From: Megalonaias nervosa
Taxonomy: Eukaryota > Mollusca > Bivalvia > Unionida > Unionidae
Assembly (NCBI GenBank): GCA_016617855.1
Contig: JAECUM010004957.1
Location: 1 to 64,000, forward strand
Length of the DNA stretch: 64,000 nucleotides
Direction of reading: 5' to 3'
The notes beneath the pieces are model-generated. The model was not told the origin of the DNA. It searched no databases and saw only the letters and a list, made by a program, of their open reading frames with translations. Below are positions 48,519 through 64,000 of this stretch, one piece after another; the first letter of the stretch is position 1; each line of letters opens with the position of its first letter. Both the position numbers and the translations under genes were made by a program.

Positions 48519-49262
48519 ACTGTTATCCCCATGTTCAATACGCGTTCAACTCAGAAAAGCGTCGAATATCTTCTGCCGTCTCATAATACGCTTTCCGTTC
48601 ATTCGTTCTCTGCGTCTGCAGGTTCAGATACATCATGTTGTAGTTGGTTGAATGCAATACAAGTATAATTACTTGGACGGTTCTAGAAGAATTATGTAAA
48701 TTCTCATTGGTTGGGCTAGGTCACATGAATAAGCAATTTCGAAACAATTGAGTAGTATGATCTGTGAATTATTGTGGTAATAAAATATGTATACGTATAT
48801 AAAGAGAGAACTGAAGAATCAGATTCATTCCTATTTTGGATTCAATCTCATTTCTGGTGTTCATGTTGTAAGAATAAAGATGCATTTTATGTTGTTCTTA
48901 GATTTTATTCGAGAAGAAAAACATTTGTCTGGGCTGTTCTATGGAGACTGCTCATTATTTGAACTATAATATTATTCTGGACCTGTTGTGAATTACTGAA
49001 AGAAGTTCTGGACAACACCATTTTGACAGCGTGACGATTCTTGTTGGACCAATACATTTTCGGCTTTGAAATTTATTCGGAATTTTCCTTCTTTTGGACT
49101 TTCATTGAACTTCATCAGGATTATCTAGAATCCACTTCACAATACTGAAAGTTCCTCCCGCATTTTCATTTATAATTTTGATAATTAAACTAAACGTTAA
49201 GTTGACAAACACTTGTTGGTTTTGCTTCTTTCTATTACTTAGTTCATTGGCATAGCGTGGTA
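48519..49262 (+). mobile_element. Likely solo LTR of a related Gypsy family
   Basis: Starts TGTTATCC, contains a CTCATTGGTTGGGCTAGGTC block, a TATA box (TATATAAA at 48796-48803) with the expected downstream region, and ends with a block (TTGGTTTTGCTTCTTTCTAT then GGCATAGCGTGG) that resembles the end of the 47318 LTR. Boundaries are approximate and no target duplication was found. Confidence 0.5.
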
Positions 49263-49265
49263 AGA

Positions 49266-49323
<58 letters not shown>
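49266..49323 (+). repeat. (GATA)n microsatellite
   Basis: About 14 perfect units. Confidence 0.95.
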
Positions 49324-49389
49324 GCATGCATTAAATGGTTTAGATGCTTTTCTGTATTAATCGTTTATTTTACTTGCGAGAAAAAAAAA

Positions 49390-49533
<144 letters not shown>

Positions 49534-49539
49534 GATATT

Positions 49540-52500
49540 TCCTTCATTTAGATGCATTCGGGTAAGAACTAAGAGTGTCTTATGAGGAGGAAGAGCCAAA
49601 GCTCATCAATTAAAGTTAAAATTAAAATTAGAAGGAAGTAAGTTTCTATGTTGAGGTAATCAAGCAAACGGATACTTATCTATTGCGAACAAAGATAAAA
49701 TTGTTTTGATCCGTGGGATCCGTTCAGAAAAATTGTTAAATCCGGTACACTGAAGTTCCACCGAATCTGCAACACAGGTCAAGAACTTCACAACGCTTGT
49801 CCATCGCTTTCTGAAGAACTAAAATAAAAGAAGCCGGTTGCAACATGAGGAAATATTTTACGGGAAATAGTTATCTCAATATTCCAAAAAAGATGATGTC
49901 TTCATGATTGAGAATAGCTTTTATTAAAAATTTAAAAACTCAATGGCAAACTACATGTGCTGGTAAAATATAACGGCTATGACTAAACTTTAATATCGGG
50001 AGCCAGAAGAAACCTTTTACCTAAGTTAAGCATTTCAAAAGTAGACTTAGATTACCAGTCCTATATATCATTGTTTTGTTCATATATCAATTATATTAAC
50101 GAAACCAATTATATGTTATGTGTCATATTAAGTCTATTGATGAAATAGAGCCTGAAAATGGTGCACACAATGTGAAGACTGAGCAAATAAAATTAAATTT
50201 CAATGTTAATTATAGTGGCCAAAATGATAAATCAGAGAATTCAACAAACCACACAATCAATATTGCATGCGGAAAACTCACAAGAAAGGTTTGTTTAAAG
50301 ACAACCACAATGAATATAGGTTCACAGATGGAAAAAGAACTAGCCAGAACATTTTATTTATTGTTGTTAACTTTGCATTATAATTATAGTAGATAATAGG
50401 AAGACAAATTGGACATTTAGATTCAAGAGAAGTTCAGCTAATTTATCGATTCAAGTCGTAACAAAGGAAATAAATGAAGATAAGGTACATCATCGTCGTT
50501 TTCATGAAGATTGGAATCGTGGATGACCAACGGAAACATAATGAACAAATGTCAGCAAGGAAAAGTCAAGTTGAAAGACTGAAGAACTGTTGGATGAAAT
50601 AAACACAAATTTGATCAGCAAAGTAGTATTGATATACGTTGTTTTTTATAATTAATATGATAAGTTATAGAACTTTACATTTTGACAAACTTAGGCCAAT
50701 AGCAGGAAAGTGATTAGTTTACCAGACTGTACACAATGGAGACAATAGATCCTTTGTATGCAATTGGACCTAATTTATATACCAGATTCTTCCCTATTGG
50801 CCACAAAATATGAAAAATAGATATAAATATTGATTAAATAACTGCCCACTCAATATATCAAATATAAAAGCATTTGAAAATGAATTTAATGTATCCGTCA
50901 ATGTCGATCTTAAAGTAAAGCACCTTTAAGACCAGTAAGATTAATAGAAAGAGTATGTAGCCTACACGAAGATCGTTATAGGATTAAATGATCATGGCTG
51001 AGTATTCATCGAAGTGTACAATTTACCTAATCATTCACAAACTAAATAAGTAAAATATAACTCCAATTGTCTTCCTTTGTGTCGTCAAATCAGCGTATTC
51101 CGTAAAAAATACATTTTATTGTAGGTAGCACTTAGTCGTCTTTAATTAGTCCCCTCACATGGCGAATGAACACATAACACTTACAAAATAACAACTAACA
51201 GATTGTCGACGGTCACAGTAACTTTTACTGAGCAACGTCGTAGATTGCATGCTTAACTTTGGTTGCTCTCCGTTCCTGCACATTTCGTCTTATATAAAAA
51301 CAAAAACAACAAGGTTCTTTTCAATTTTGTGTCAGATTCTTTATTCGACGTCTTATGACCATCACCTTCGAGTTCCTTTATTCTACATTCTTATAACCAT
51401 CACCATGGATAATAACAGCTGATATAACGAGTGTGCTAAATGAGCAACAGGGACAGCCCTTGCCAAATAAATTAAATAATAATCAAATAAAGTTTAAACA
51501 AAAAATAACTTTTATCTCATGTACAACTGTGTTAACACTTACCAAGACCCATTTAACTTTCTATTGTGATGTGAAATGTGCAGATGTTAAAGGAAGAGTT
51601 GCTCGCAAAGGAAGCCATATCATTCTTTTGGTTACAGAGTTGAGTGTTAGAATGCATGACTGCGGGATTAGAGTTTTGGTACCTAAGATTGGATATTTTA
51701 TCAAGGGTTGCAGATTTTTATCTGAAATCATGAGGCTGGGATTTAGTGTTAGGTATTCGTACAGACAGAACTTTTCAGCAGTAGCCATATTTTTTCAAAA
51801 CTGAACTGATTGATACGTCGGCTTTGTGCAGTGCTATATCTGGATTGTACATTTTGCAAGACTCCTCGCGTTTATGGTCTGTCATAAAGAAATATTGTTG
51901 GTGGCAAACCTAACATCGTAGAGTGAGTGACCAGAATAGCTTTGCACTCCTGTATTCTTGCAGATGTCTGACATGAATAAGGAGAACTGTTTGGGTTTTT
52001 ATAAGTTCACATATATACCATTTGTCAACCAATGTAAGAGATTTAGTGCTTCTTTGCTGCAGGTTGTAAATAAGATCTATGCTGCTTTGTCAGACTTATC
52101 TAATAAAAGTTTTACAGATTTCACTGGACTTTGCTTGTGCCAATTGCATACATTCTCTTGTCTGATGTTTTTGTCAAGTTTCTCAACAACACTACCTTGG
52201 TGATTTTTCAAAACTGTTTCATGTGTTACAGTAATGTACCCATGCCTGATTCATGATCTTTAAAGTTTTAACAGGTTGGGGTCAATTGATGGGGATATGC
52301 TACACCTCAGGTCAAAATCTGAATAACCAGATTAAAGCAGATTCCGAATCGAAGAGGAACGGTGTCAATAGTTTGAAGATATGCATGGAATTTTCCTAAT
52401 TCTTTTGGTGAAAATACTTGATTGTTCAAGGATGGTTTTGAAGTTATGGATATTAGATTAAATTTGCAGTTTCCTTTTACTGTTTGAATTCTTTGTCTTT

Positions 52501-53025
52501 GACAATGTCGATTTCCTTTCCAAGGTCCGTTAAATTCAGAAAATTAATTTTGCACGATTCATTATGAATTGTTTTCAGTAAATCATAGCAGGATATCTGT
52601 AAGAGGTTATAGTGGTTTTAGTTTTAAATTCATCGAGAAAGACGAAAAATTGACATACTAAGCTAATCAGGAAACAATGGTTTAAGCTCAAAAAAGACCA
52701 CAAAATTAACATATCCGATAGAGAAATCTGATGTAGCTAAAATGGGATTGATAACCAGTCATGTAAGTCTTTTTGGGATAATAATCTGAAAAACGTAAAA
52801 CATGGATAGAATAAGTTGATCATAAATTAACAGCTATGAATCAGAGTATAACAATACACCCTAACCAAACCACACGAAGCTGGGAAGCAAGAGGACGCTA
52901 CGTGCTTTAGCGTCAGCGTGTGCTGCTTCGGTGAGTACTTAGAGCTTAATCTAAATACTCAACTAGCGGACTGCAATTATTATCCCAGACAAAATAAAGT
53001 GGACCGAAAGAAGAAGCCATCCCTA
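49540..53025. other. No gene supported
   Basis: AT-rich DNA. The longest open frame (51433-51804, plus strand, 123 codons) overlaps an open minus-strand frame and neither shows a known family. Minus-strand pieces at 51.55-52.2 kb (SVVEKLDKNIRQENV and a later NGIYV) vaguely recall piggyBac transposase but are too weak to annotate. Confidence 0.4.
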
Positions 53026-53029
53026 AAAA

Positions 53030-55590
<2,561 letters not shown>

Positions 55591-55599
55591 GCATATGAC

Positions 55600-56985
55600 A
55601 ATCCAAGAGACCACCTTCAATGTACAGCCTATGCAACCGAGATTGTTACTCTTGAGTGGGTTTATTCAACCACAGCAGATGATGGTCGTCAACTGTCTTT
55701 CTTAGAGCTCAAGTACATCCGACACAAGCAAACTGACGATTAGGAAGCACCTATGAAATAGGCTGCACGGACCCATATATGAAATACGGTTACAAAGACA
55801 TGGCTATAAGTTAGCAAACAAGTAATACACATACAGCTAAACAGAAAAGATAACGTTGCTGCACAGAAAATAGCCTCTTATAGTCAACAATGGTGTACTT
55901 TAAAGATTCTAATGATAAATTATGTACATGACTAAAATTTCTTAGATGTGCATACCAGGAAACTAATACTTTCTTTCGTGTAGACGACTGTACACATGTT
56001 AGATGATGCAATAAGGAAAACAACCAAGTTAAGAATGCAAACTCTCAGTGGTTGTCAATATGGAATATCTTAATGTTTTATAGTACATAGTATCATTTTA
56101 TCATAAATGTTGAAAAGATTGCTTTATTTGTTGTCTCTTTTAGGTCTCCATCTGTTTTTATAAACACAAATATTATTCGTTACCTTAAACATCTTTTTAT
56201 GAAAGTCAGGAGCTCCTATTTATCTTAACGTTGTATTGATTTCAATGTATGGTTTTATAACTGCTCTATGCATCTCTTTAGTATTGTTCCTATAGGTAAC
56301 TACAGATTCCTATCGTCATTCATATCTTTGGCTGTATTTTTTTAAAGTACATACTAATTTAGGTACTGAAGGTTTTGTTACTTTTTATTTCTTTTTCCAG
56401 TTCTTTTCTAGTGGAAATAAATCATCCTCCGAAAGGACTCCTTCATCAAATCAGTGGTACTTCAAGATGTGTTTCTGAAATTCATCCAGTTACATTTTTA
56501 TCAAGTTTAAACATCAAACTGTCTTCCATTTCTTTTATTTCTTCTTCTTCTCCTCATTTAAATTTTATTAAGAAAATTATTTGGTATATGGCAAAGCCAT
56601 TCAAATTGTTAAGGCTGATATTATACGACATTGACGATCATGAGTATTTCTCATTTTGTTATCCTTAGCTTCGTTATAATATTCTTAACTTGTTTTAGCA
56701 TATCCATCAGGTTCATATTTATTGCTCTTCTAGTTATCGATTTAATTATTTCAAACATTATAATCTTTTAGCAGTTCTAATTCTACGTTATTTTGTTCAA
56801 TTAGCACCATGAGCTAGTCTGATTGCATTGAAATAATGTGTCTAGTCTGGTTTGTAACCCATTTGTAGGTTGGTTTGCTAAGATCTTTATATTGCATTGA
56901 CTAGTATGTTTTTGTTCTGTGGTAGGCTATGGCTGGTTGATCGGGGAAAATATTCCTAACTTTTCTTATGCTAGAACAAATGATA
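55600..56985. other. No gene seen
   Basis: AT-rich, T-rich on the plus strand from 56100 onward. The open frame at 56375-56668 is low-complexity Ser/Phe and not credible as a gene. Confidence 0.45.
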
Positions 56986-56989
56986 TTCT

Positions 56990-58110
56990 TGTAACATTTT
57001 CACTTATTTGGAACACTAGATTTTCCATTCTTGATAATTCTATGCCTACATCCATCCTTGCTCTGTGATTCAGCAAGTGACACTTTATTGCTCGTATTGA
57101 TATCTGATGTTATGTGATGCTCACAAAGTGTTCCGACTAAGCAGCGAAATATTACAACAGCTGTTGTTACAGCTACGTGCTGCGTGAAATGTATAAATAA
57201 TGAATTATCTTGAGTGGTTACTGTATAATATGATTAATTATTGTACGAATTTCACCCATATATGGAGCATGGAGGAAAGCTGTAAATGACAACTGCTACT
57301 GTGATACAAGCATATGGGATGCTCAGTACTTTGCAAAATGAAACTTCAATTCATTTCTTGTAATTGCATGAATAATTGTTTTCATTTACTGAAAACAAAT
57401 AAATAACTTACTGTTTTCGAATATTCTTCCACTGAATGAAACTGTAACATTTATTCTCCAACTTTCTAAGCTTTATTGCAAATTATTAGGAAATTATTGA
57501 TACAGAGACTTTAGCACATGATTGTGAGGACGCTACATATGAACTGAATTTTACAACACGTGCAGGAAATTGAACAAACAGAGAAAGAGAAATGCCTTTG
57601 GTTGTAAGTTATTGTTTCTGATTGGGGTTTTGGACCATTTTTCAGCGCATGATAGACTATACACGGATGCCAGTATAGAAGAACCAGAAAAATTTCGGGA
57701 AGAACCACCAACATCTAATGGCAAGCTTTAGCAGATGCCCGCATTGGCGGAGTCCGTGGCTTGAACCTACGCGGTAGGACGTGAGATTGCAGTGATCGTT
57801 TAAAGCACTTTAGCCCACTAGGACACCCAGGTCAGCATTATCGTATATTAGAAAATTCATATCTAATTTACATTAAAACAATCAGATGTAATGTATATTC
57901 TATTAGTCAGCGAGTCGTTTTGAAAGAAATATGACCCTAATAAAAACAAAGCCTCTAAAACATCGTCACCGGATCAAGAAATGACGCTTACTTTTTCAGC
58001 TTGATAATACTAATTCGTTAAAAGATCGTACGTTTCACGTTCATGACTGAACATACACTAATCTAACAATTAAATTGATGCATATTAACTTAATATTATA
58101 AAACAACGCA
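56990..58110 (+). repeat. Direct repeat, first copy (partner at 62240-63165)
   Basis: Landmarks in the same order in both copies: GATTTTCCATTC, TGCGATT or TGTGATTCAGCAA blocks, ACAACAGCTGTTG or ACAACAATTGTTC, ATAAATAAT, GGTTACTGT, then TAAAAACAAAG and CATGACTG(A/G)ACAT. Interrupted by a segment of about 0.3 kb (57.56-57.88 kb) that holds a tRNA-like SINE head. Identity is about 70 % by eye. Confidence 0.6.
57740..57834 (-). repeat. tRNA-like SINE head
   Basis: The minus strand has an A-box-like CCTAGTGGGCTAAAG (57809-57823) and a B-box GGTTCAAGCC (57758-57767). The boxes are about 41 bases apart, longer than in most tRNAs and closer to the Leu/Ser class with a long variable arm. Arm pairing is poor, so it is not a functional tRNA gene. 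It sits in an insertion within the direct repeat. Confidence 0.5.
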
Positions 58111-58324
58111 GGAGACTTGACCAGTAGGTCACAGTGACCTACTTTTAATAGTAGCTATGTGACAAACTTTATGATAAATACAACCATGAAGTTTCAGGAC
58201 AAAAAACGGTAGAATAAAAATGAGACTAAATTCAAAAATCAATGCCATGTTTGCCATAAGGAGAGGAACAAATAACCACAGGTGGCTCAGCATGAGAATG
58301 TAGATATAACGTTAAGAGTGTTCT

Positions 58325-58680
58325 AGTCTTTACGGTAACTGATGAAAGTTCGTGAAACACTATAATCAACAGCATATAAGATCAGCAGGATTACTACACT
58401 ACACGACTGAGTTTTGTTTTTCAGCAAGTAAAATTCAAATAAACAGGATATTAGTTACAGCTAAAAATAATAATGGTCGCTGGAACTATCAGCTGATTGA
58501 CAATATTTTAATAGATGTCACTGGTCCTTTTATAAAATACTGGGCTTCATTTGATCTATCACATGTAACTCTTTCGTAAGTCGTTGCCATTGATGTTTAT
58601 AGCTCACTGAGCATGCGCAAGATAGGTCCAGTATAGTACACCCGTGCGGAGTGCGATATGAGTTACCAAATTGTATAGTC
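58325..58680 (+). mobile_element. Fragment of the first Gypsy family's LTR
   Basis: Matches 23615-24060 in the same orientation, from AGTCTTTACGGTAACTGATG through GGTCGCTGGAACTATCAGCT to the GTACACC and GATATGAGTTACCAA blocks, about 80 % by eye. It also matches the inverted right-arm copy. No internal element follows. Confidence 0.65.
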
Positions 58681-58899
58681 CAGGTCCAATATTTTAATTT
58701 TAGTAATAGATTTCTAATAATAACTAATATTTTTATTTTGTATCATCAGGATCGTTCTAGAAGGTTATTGATCATTAGGTAATAGGGTTTCTTTTTTTCT
58801 TTCAGAAAATGCTAATTGTGACCGGATTTTAAGTAGAAGACTAAATAACCTTGTCACTAAATGGAAAATTCGTTCGTGCTGTAAGTTCTAGGACAATCA

Positions 58900-59370
58900 A
58901 GTTGTGTTATATGTTGTGTCCAGTATCATTTCGGGCTGAAATCTATTTTCTTCAAACTATTATTGAATACAAGTGATTATTTTTCCTTGAAATACAAAAG
59001 TGCTCTGATAAAATTCTTGGATAGAGATATTCACTGGAATTTATAGTGAATTCAAACTTGGAATTATATTACTGCGATTCAAAAAGAGACTGTTGGCATA
59101 TCAACACTCTACGAGCTACCACAGACACATCATTGCCTTCAGTTTTGAATTATTTTTTAATTTTCTATTGCATTTTATTCAGGACTTTAAATTATTACGA
59201 CTAGAGAATGCAATTTTAGGCTTATTTGCGATTTAATTCGCAATACCTTAAGTTCCTTTCTATTACATTTTTATTTTGTATTCAAGGAAATAATTTATTT
59301 TTGGCATTTTACAATCCTTGTTGCGTTTCACTCTTTTCTGCTGCTAATTTAAGAGCATAGACGCGTCACA
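58900..59370 (+). mobile_element. LTR remnant of the second Gypsy family
   Basis: Shares AAATACAAA...TAAAATTC, GAACTTTAAATTATTA-like and TTTCACTCTTTTCTGCTG blocks with the LTR ending at 47318, and ends in an equivalent GCGTCACA. No gag or pol sequence follows, so it is a solo or truncated LTR. The start is uncertain. Confidence 0.6.
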
Positions 59371-59590
59371 ATATATATTCAATGTCGCGATGATAATTTA
59401 TTAGTTACTTAACGCCAGTGTAACAATTAAAATACAACAACGTTACTGTTTTGTTCTATCTTACCTTCGCCCAATTTTTCACTCTTACAATGCAAACGTT
59501 CTAATGCCATTAAAAACATCCTGTCCGGTCCTTGTTAAAAGTCGCTTGTTGCATTAGCAATAATAATAAAATTTCTCAAATTCAAACATT

Positions 59591-59591
<1 letters not shown>

Positions 59592-59646
<55 letters not shown>
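59592..59646 (+). repeat. (GTAT)n microsatellite
   Basis: About 13 perfect units. Confidence 0.95.
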
Positions 59647-59649
<3 letters not shown>

Positions 59650-62235
59650 GAATGATCAAATACAACAAAATCAGTGGCATATAGAAAGAAATGTGAGTAC
59701 CAGAATTGACATACTCGTGAAGTAGACGAGATATTGTGGAATGTCTCATCTGTTTAACAAATTCTGTGTAATTAGTATCAGCTTGGATGAATATAGAGTT
59801 CAAAAGAGTTTCTTACAGATTTATCTTGCTCTCAGATTGTTGAAATTGATCGCATTCCAAATAATCTTGTTTTACATGTAAATGGATTGATTTCACATCA
59901 TTTCTATGGCGGTAGGGTAACTTTAATTTTGTAAAATTTAGCGGAATTCAACCATCATTAATTAGAATAAAATAAGAATTTTAAACAAAGTCTTGTTGCT
60001 AAATTCACCCGGAGGCATTAGCAATGTTAACTTTCTCAGACAGGAGTCTTTTCAAAGAACAAGGAAGTGATAAAACTGCATTTCAGAGTATTAAAAAAAA
60101 ACATAAAAATAGTGGGAAACATCATAAAGTCTTGATATTTAAATGACAAGTAGATTGTTCAGTGCAGAAGCAATTAAAGCGCATTGCCCAAATGTATCCT
60201 ACCTGCGTGGATCCAATCATAGGATTCGGATCCGTACACTTACCATTGCCAACATGACACGCTAAGTACTAACCATACAGGCTCAAGCCTCAGTTAGTTG
60301 TCAAGTATAATATGCAAGAGAACGTGTTCATACTATTCTATTACCCCAAGCCCACAGTTGTTAGAGCAATAGGAATCAATAATAAAAGTTCACAAACAGT
60401 TTATACGTAAAGAGGAGACTGCACGCCAACATGACGATGAGGGTTCGTTTGAAAAACACCTCAAAAAATTTTATACTAGAATAAATTATCATAAAATAAT
60501 AAAAATGGGTAATACTAAGAAAGCTGAACTTTGACAAATGAGATGTATTTGCGTCATGCATCAACATATAGTCGTGACATATTGAATTATTCATTAAAGA
60601 ATGAAGATTGATAAACCAAGATTGGACACAAAGGCTGCGAATAGGCAATTTCTTTATGCAATGGTTAATCAAAAGAATGAAGGAAAGACAGAAAAAAGAA
60701 AATGAACTAAACAGACCTGAAGATATGGCGACTATCTAGAAAGCACATTATTTGAAATGAAATAACCGTTGGCGTTAATGCATCTGTTACATAATTACAC
60801 AGAGCGGTAATAATTAGCAAAAACCGAGTACAGCACCAACGATATTTTCTTGAAATCTTTATCTTGCTCTTAAATTCGTCAAATAACGCCCGCCGGTGCT
60901 CTTAAACATTATTTAGCATCTGAAATTCACAGCGCAAACATAAGTCTGAGAATTACATCCAGAAAAAGAAGACTGGATGTATTTTACATCTCGTCAATGT
61001 AGACTGGGCATAATTGACAAATGTATAGGACGACATTTCTTGGTTTCAATGTCAATGTACTTATCTCATTTCTCTTTCTGCTTATATATTGCTAGGGTGT
61101 TTTATCTTCAATAACATGCAGTGGTTTGTCTTTCTTCCCATTCATTTGAGAAAAGCCTTAAATATTGCTCCAGAATTTTCAAGATAAATTAATGAAGAAC
61201 CCGTAGCTATCTTCTCTTAGAATTTGATTCGTTTTATTCAATTAGAAAAAGTGAAACTGGAAATTTATAGCTAAAATGATGAAATTATGAAAATTAGGAA
61301 TTTAATCTGTAGAGTTCTTTAGTTTTGAAACAAAATAAGCCATTCATTGCGCCAAGTGTCAAACTACCAAGACGGTAATGAATGTATGAATTTATTATAT
61401 AATATACGTATAGTATATTATGTGTGTATTTGTGTGTGTTCGTCCATTGGAGTGAGAGAGAAAGAACTAGAGAAAGAGTTGATATTAGAAGGAATTAGTT
61501 TGCAGCATCTTTGTCTGAATGGAATGAAGTACTGACCACCTACATCGAACATTAATCCGGCAGAGCACATCGTCCAGTTAGTCAGCATTTGTGCTTTAAC
61601 GCTCAAGTGCCCTTTTCCTTTAGTTAACTGTTGTTATTAGTTGTCTGAATTTAAATATTTCGCAAGCTGCCTTACTGAGTGACCAAGAAATCGATTACAT
61701 TTAATAAATAATAGTGTTATTTTTTAACAAAATTCTCTGGATGACTGTCACAATTTTTCTCAAATTTTATCGACAGTAAAATATTTACTACATGATATAT
61801 ATGTTTCGTCATCAGCAAACATTTTTGATACTTCAAGATCTGGATCGTTTTCTACAATAATTAGATTATAATCCAGACAAATTATGTAGATGTTGGGGGG
61901 GGGGATATTTCGGATATTTATAATTTAAATTACACTCTAAATATTTGTGACCTCTGCAATTTCCAGCTAAGAGATCGAACTCTCCTGTGTTGACGTTGTT
62001 AGGGTCAGGTCCTATATTCCGTTCGTAAGATCCATTTCTTGTTTGATTTGTTAGGGCTTGAAGTTTTACTTTGATTCGTATGTGTCATATGTTTATTTTT
62101 GGCAAGCTGTTGCAGGTTTATTTGGGAAGCCAATGTCTAAACATTTCTGATGACTGAACTGTACGCGATGGTTTTTCAATGAGGGCAATTTGGATGGTAA
62201 ACAAAAGCGAACGATGTTCTTTCGTCATTTTCACT
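59650..62235. other. No gene seen
   Basis: AT-rich DNA with short open frames only (up to 98 codons, none with a family resemblance). Confidence 0.45.
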
Positions 62236-62239
62236 TATT

Positions 62240-63165
62240 CAATACACTGGATTTTCCATTCTCGAAATTTATATAACATCACCCATAATTTACATCAGGG
62301 GTTGCTTGCTGTGCGATTCGGCAACTGACAGTTTATAGCTCTAAAATAAGAGAACGTATTGTTACGTGATGTAATGCGATACTCAAAAATTGTATAGGTA
62401 ACGAAATATGACAACAATTGTTCATACAGCAACGTGGCAACTTCTATGCATAAATAATAAACTAGCACAGACGGTTACTGTGCAGTTGTATCATTACTGT
62501 AAAATATTTATGCAAGTGGATTTATGATTATTTTTGTTTTGTGCATAATAAAACATTGAATTCTGTACATGATAAATGTTACTGTCAGAAAGAATACAGT
62601 GGTGGAATACGCAGTTGTAATTCGAAATAAAACTTCAACCAGCTCCGTCTCCACTCCGTATTTAAATTTGAAATTGCGTGAATTGTTTATTAGGTTTAGT
62701 GAAAGACAATAAAAATACTGCTCCTGAATTCGGAAATATTTGTCTTATGAAAGAAATTTTATGATTTATTCTCAAATTGTCTACGCATTATTTCCAATTA
62801 TTATTAGATTGCTGGTATTGAGACCTTTACTCAGGAATGAGTGCACGTTATCAATTCAGAAAGAAGCAGAGTATTTCTAGCAAAGCTCTCTTTCAATGTA
62901 ACTGTTATTAAAGAATGGTATAGTGGAAAATTCACATTTAATTTATAATAAAGCAATAGTTTATAGCGATTACTAATAGTCAGTGTGATTCTGAAGACCA
63001 TAAAAACAAAGATCGAAACCAAAACATTGTCAGAAGGTTAAAAAATGAGGTCATCCTTTGAGGATGTTAACATTAATCCTTAAAAATAATGTACGTTTTA
63101 TTTCTCATGACTGGACATGTACCAATGTAAGAAAACTGGAAACAAATGCTTGCAAACACAATGCT
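62240..63165 (+). repeat. Direct repeat, second copy
   Basis: Partner of 56990-58110, offset about 5.1-5.3 kb. It lacks the SINE-bearing insertion, so the uninterrupted form is seen here. Confidence 0.6.
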
Positions 63166-63666
63166 GTAAAACAAAGCAGGTGCATGAACAATAGTTGACA
63201 GTGAATATCGTTTAGTAGTAGTATGATTAAAGATTAATAAAACAATACAATTTCAGAATATACCACGTTGTATGAGAATTGGCAGTAATGTAAAAATCCA
63301 TTTCGATTCTACCATAATTCATAAGTTATTCTTTTGTGCTATATGAAAAATGTTTCGTTTGCGAATCTGTGAAGAATGAATAGCCGCAAGTGCTACAGTC
63401 CTAGCAAATTCATGTAAAACGCACCAACCATTCCACCGCAACAGAACATTCTCATCGGTCCGTTGAACTGTTCCCGACTGAGTCCATTGAGGACGGAAAG
63501 AATGAATACCAAATGCACCTTTTAAATTAAAACACACTAGGACATTTTCCTGAGACAATGCATAACCTGCCGAAATAGTCAACAAACCGTTCTCTTGCCA
63601 GCGTCTCCATCAGTTTTTCAAGTTATGTAAGGAAATGTACTGACCTAATCCTTACTCTATCATTTC

Positions 63667-63733
<67 letters not shown>

Positions 63734-63756
63734 TAATAATAATAATAATAATAATT
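63667..63756 (+). repeat. (AAT)n microsatellite
   Basis: About 29 ATA/AAT units with one missing base. Confidence 0.95.
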
Positions 63757-64000
63757 ATATTGACACTTGATACTATATATGGTCTAGGGGAGTATTATAC
63801 GCTGTTGTTCTTATGTCGAAAGTATTCCACGCATTAACAAGCGTTATTAGATTCGTCATACCTCGAGAGAAATGTAAATTACTTTCTCGGTCCAATAGAG
63901 TATATTTACCTTCTTAATCTTCCAAAAGGGAAATTTTTGTCATAATGTCCTTTGCAACTGTATCATTAAGGTAGAATAGATAGATAATTGTGAGACTTAA

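Noticed and set aside
51433..52203. Possible gene or piggyBac transposase remnant at 51.4-52.2 kb
   Set aside because: The plus-strand frame and an opposite frame are both open and neither resembles a known family. The minus-strand piggyBac-like pieces are too short and out of frame. A profile search with the three minus-strand frames against piggyBac models would decide it.
57740..57834. Functional tRNA gene of the Leu/Ser class
   Set aside because: Box spacing fits a long variable arm, but the stem pairing is poor and it sits within an insertion in a repeat.
63319..63585. 88-codon minus-strand frame of normal-looking composition
   Set aside because: No convincing splice sites, promoter or family. 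It is kept out of the annotation although it would be worth checking against RNA-seq.

Overview
The window looks like invertebrate nuclear DNA, most likely from a marine mollusc and probably a bivalve. It is strongly AT-rich, full of microsatellites (TA, GA/TC, GATA, GTAT, TTA, AC), has no long open frames, and carries tRNA-derived SINEs, Ty3/Gypsy-type LTR retrotransposon remains and APE-type LINE remains of kinds I associate with molluscan genomes. The organism call is inference from repeat style. All identities below are judged by eye, not by alignment.

Layout. (1) 0-8.3 kb: mostly unique AT-rich DNA, with a SINE-like dimer at about 1.07-1.5 kb and one convincing gene start on the minus strand at about 5.07 kb: TATA box, signal-peptide exon, then candidate micro-exons of 15, 30 and 42 bases reaching down to 2.8 kb. 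(2) 8.3-45.4 kb: a giant, old inverted duplication. The left arm (about 8.3-28.0 kb) pairs base by base, in reverse complement, with the right arm (about 30.9-45.4 kb), with roughly 75-85 % identity over most of its length. Both arms carry the same dead Gypsy element, the same zinc-knuckle fragment, the same tandemly repeated exons of a gene I cannot identify, and the same microsatellite positions. Insertions found in only one arm date themselves after the duplication: in the left arm a LINE that was itself split by a TTAA-flanked element that in turn carries a hAT-type MITE, and a solo LTR with a 5-base target duplication; in the right arm a tRNA-SINE, a 0.7 kb insert and a (TA)n block. (3) 45.4-49.5 kb: remains of a second Gypsy family (LTR, primer site, gag and integrase-region fragments), another solo LTR, and GATA and TA arrays. 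(4) 49.5-53 kb: no gene seen. (5) 53.0-55.6 kb: a dead APE-type LINE on the plus strand containing a long TC array. (6) 55.6-64 kb: a diverged direct repeat (about 57.0-58.1 and 62.2-63.2 kb), a tRNA-like SINE head, fragments of both Gypsy LTR families, and GTAT and AAT arrays.

The only plausible host genes are the minus-strand secreted-peptide gene at 2.8-5.07 kb and, less surely, the repeated exons at 16.7-18.05 kb. Everything else recognisable is mobile-element debris. The most interesting structures are the palindrome-like inverted duplication, the nearly identical patch inside it, and the micro-exon gene.
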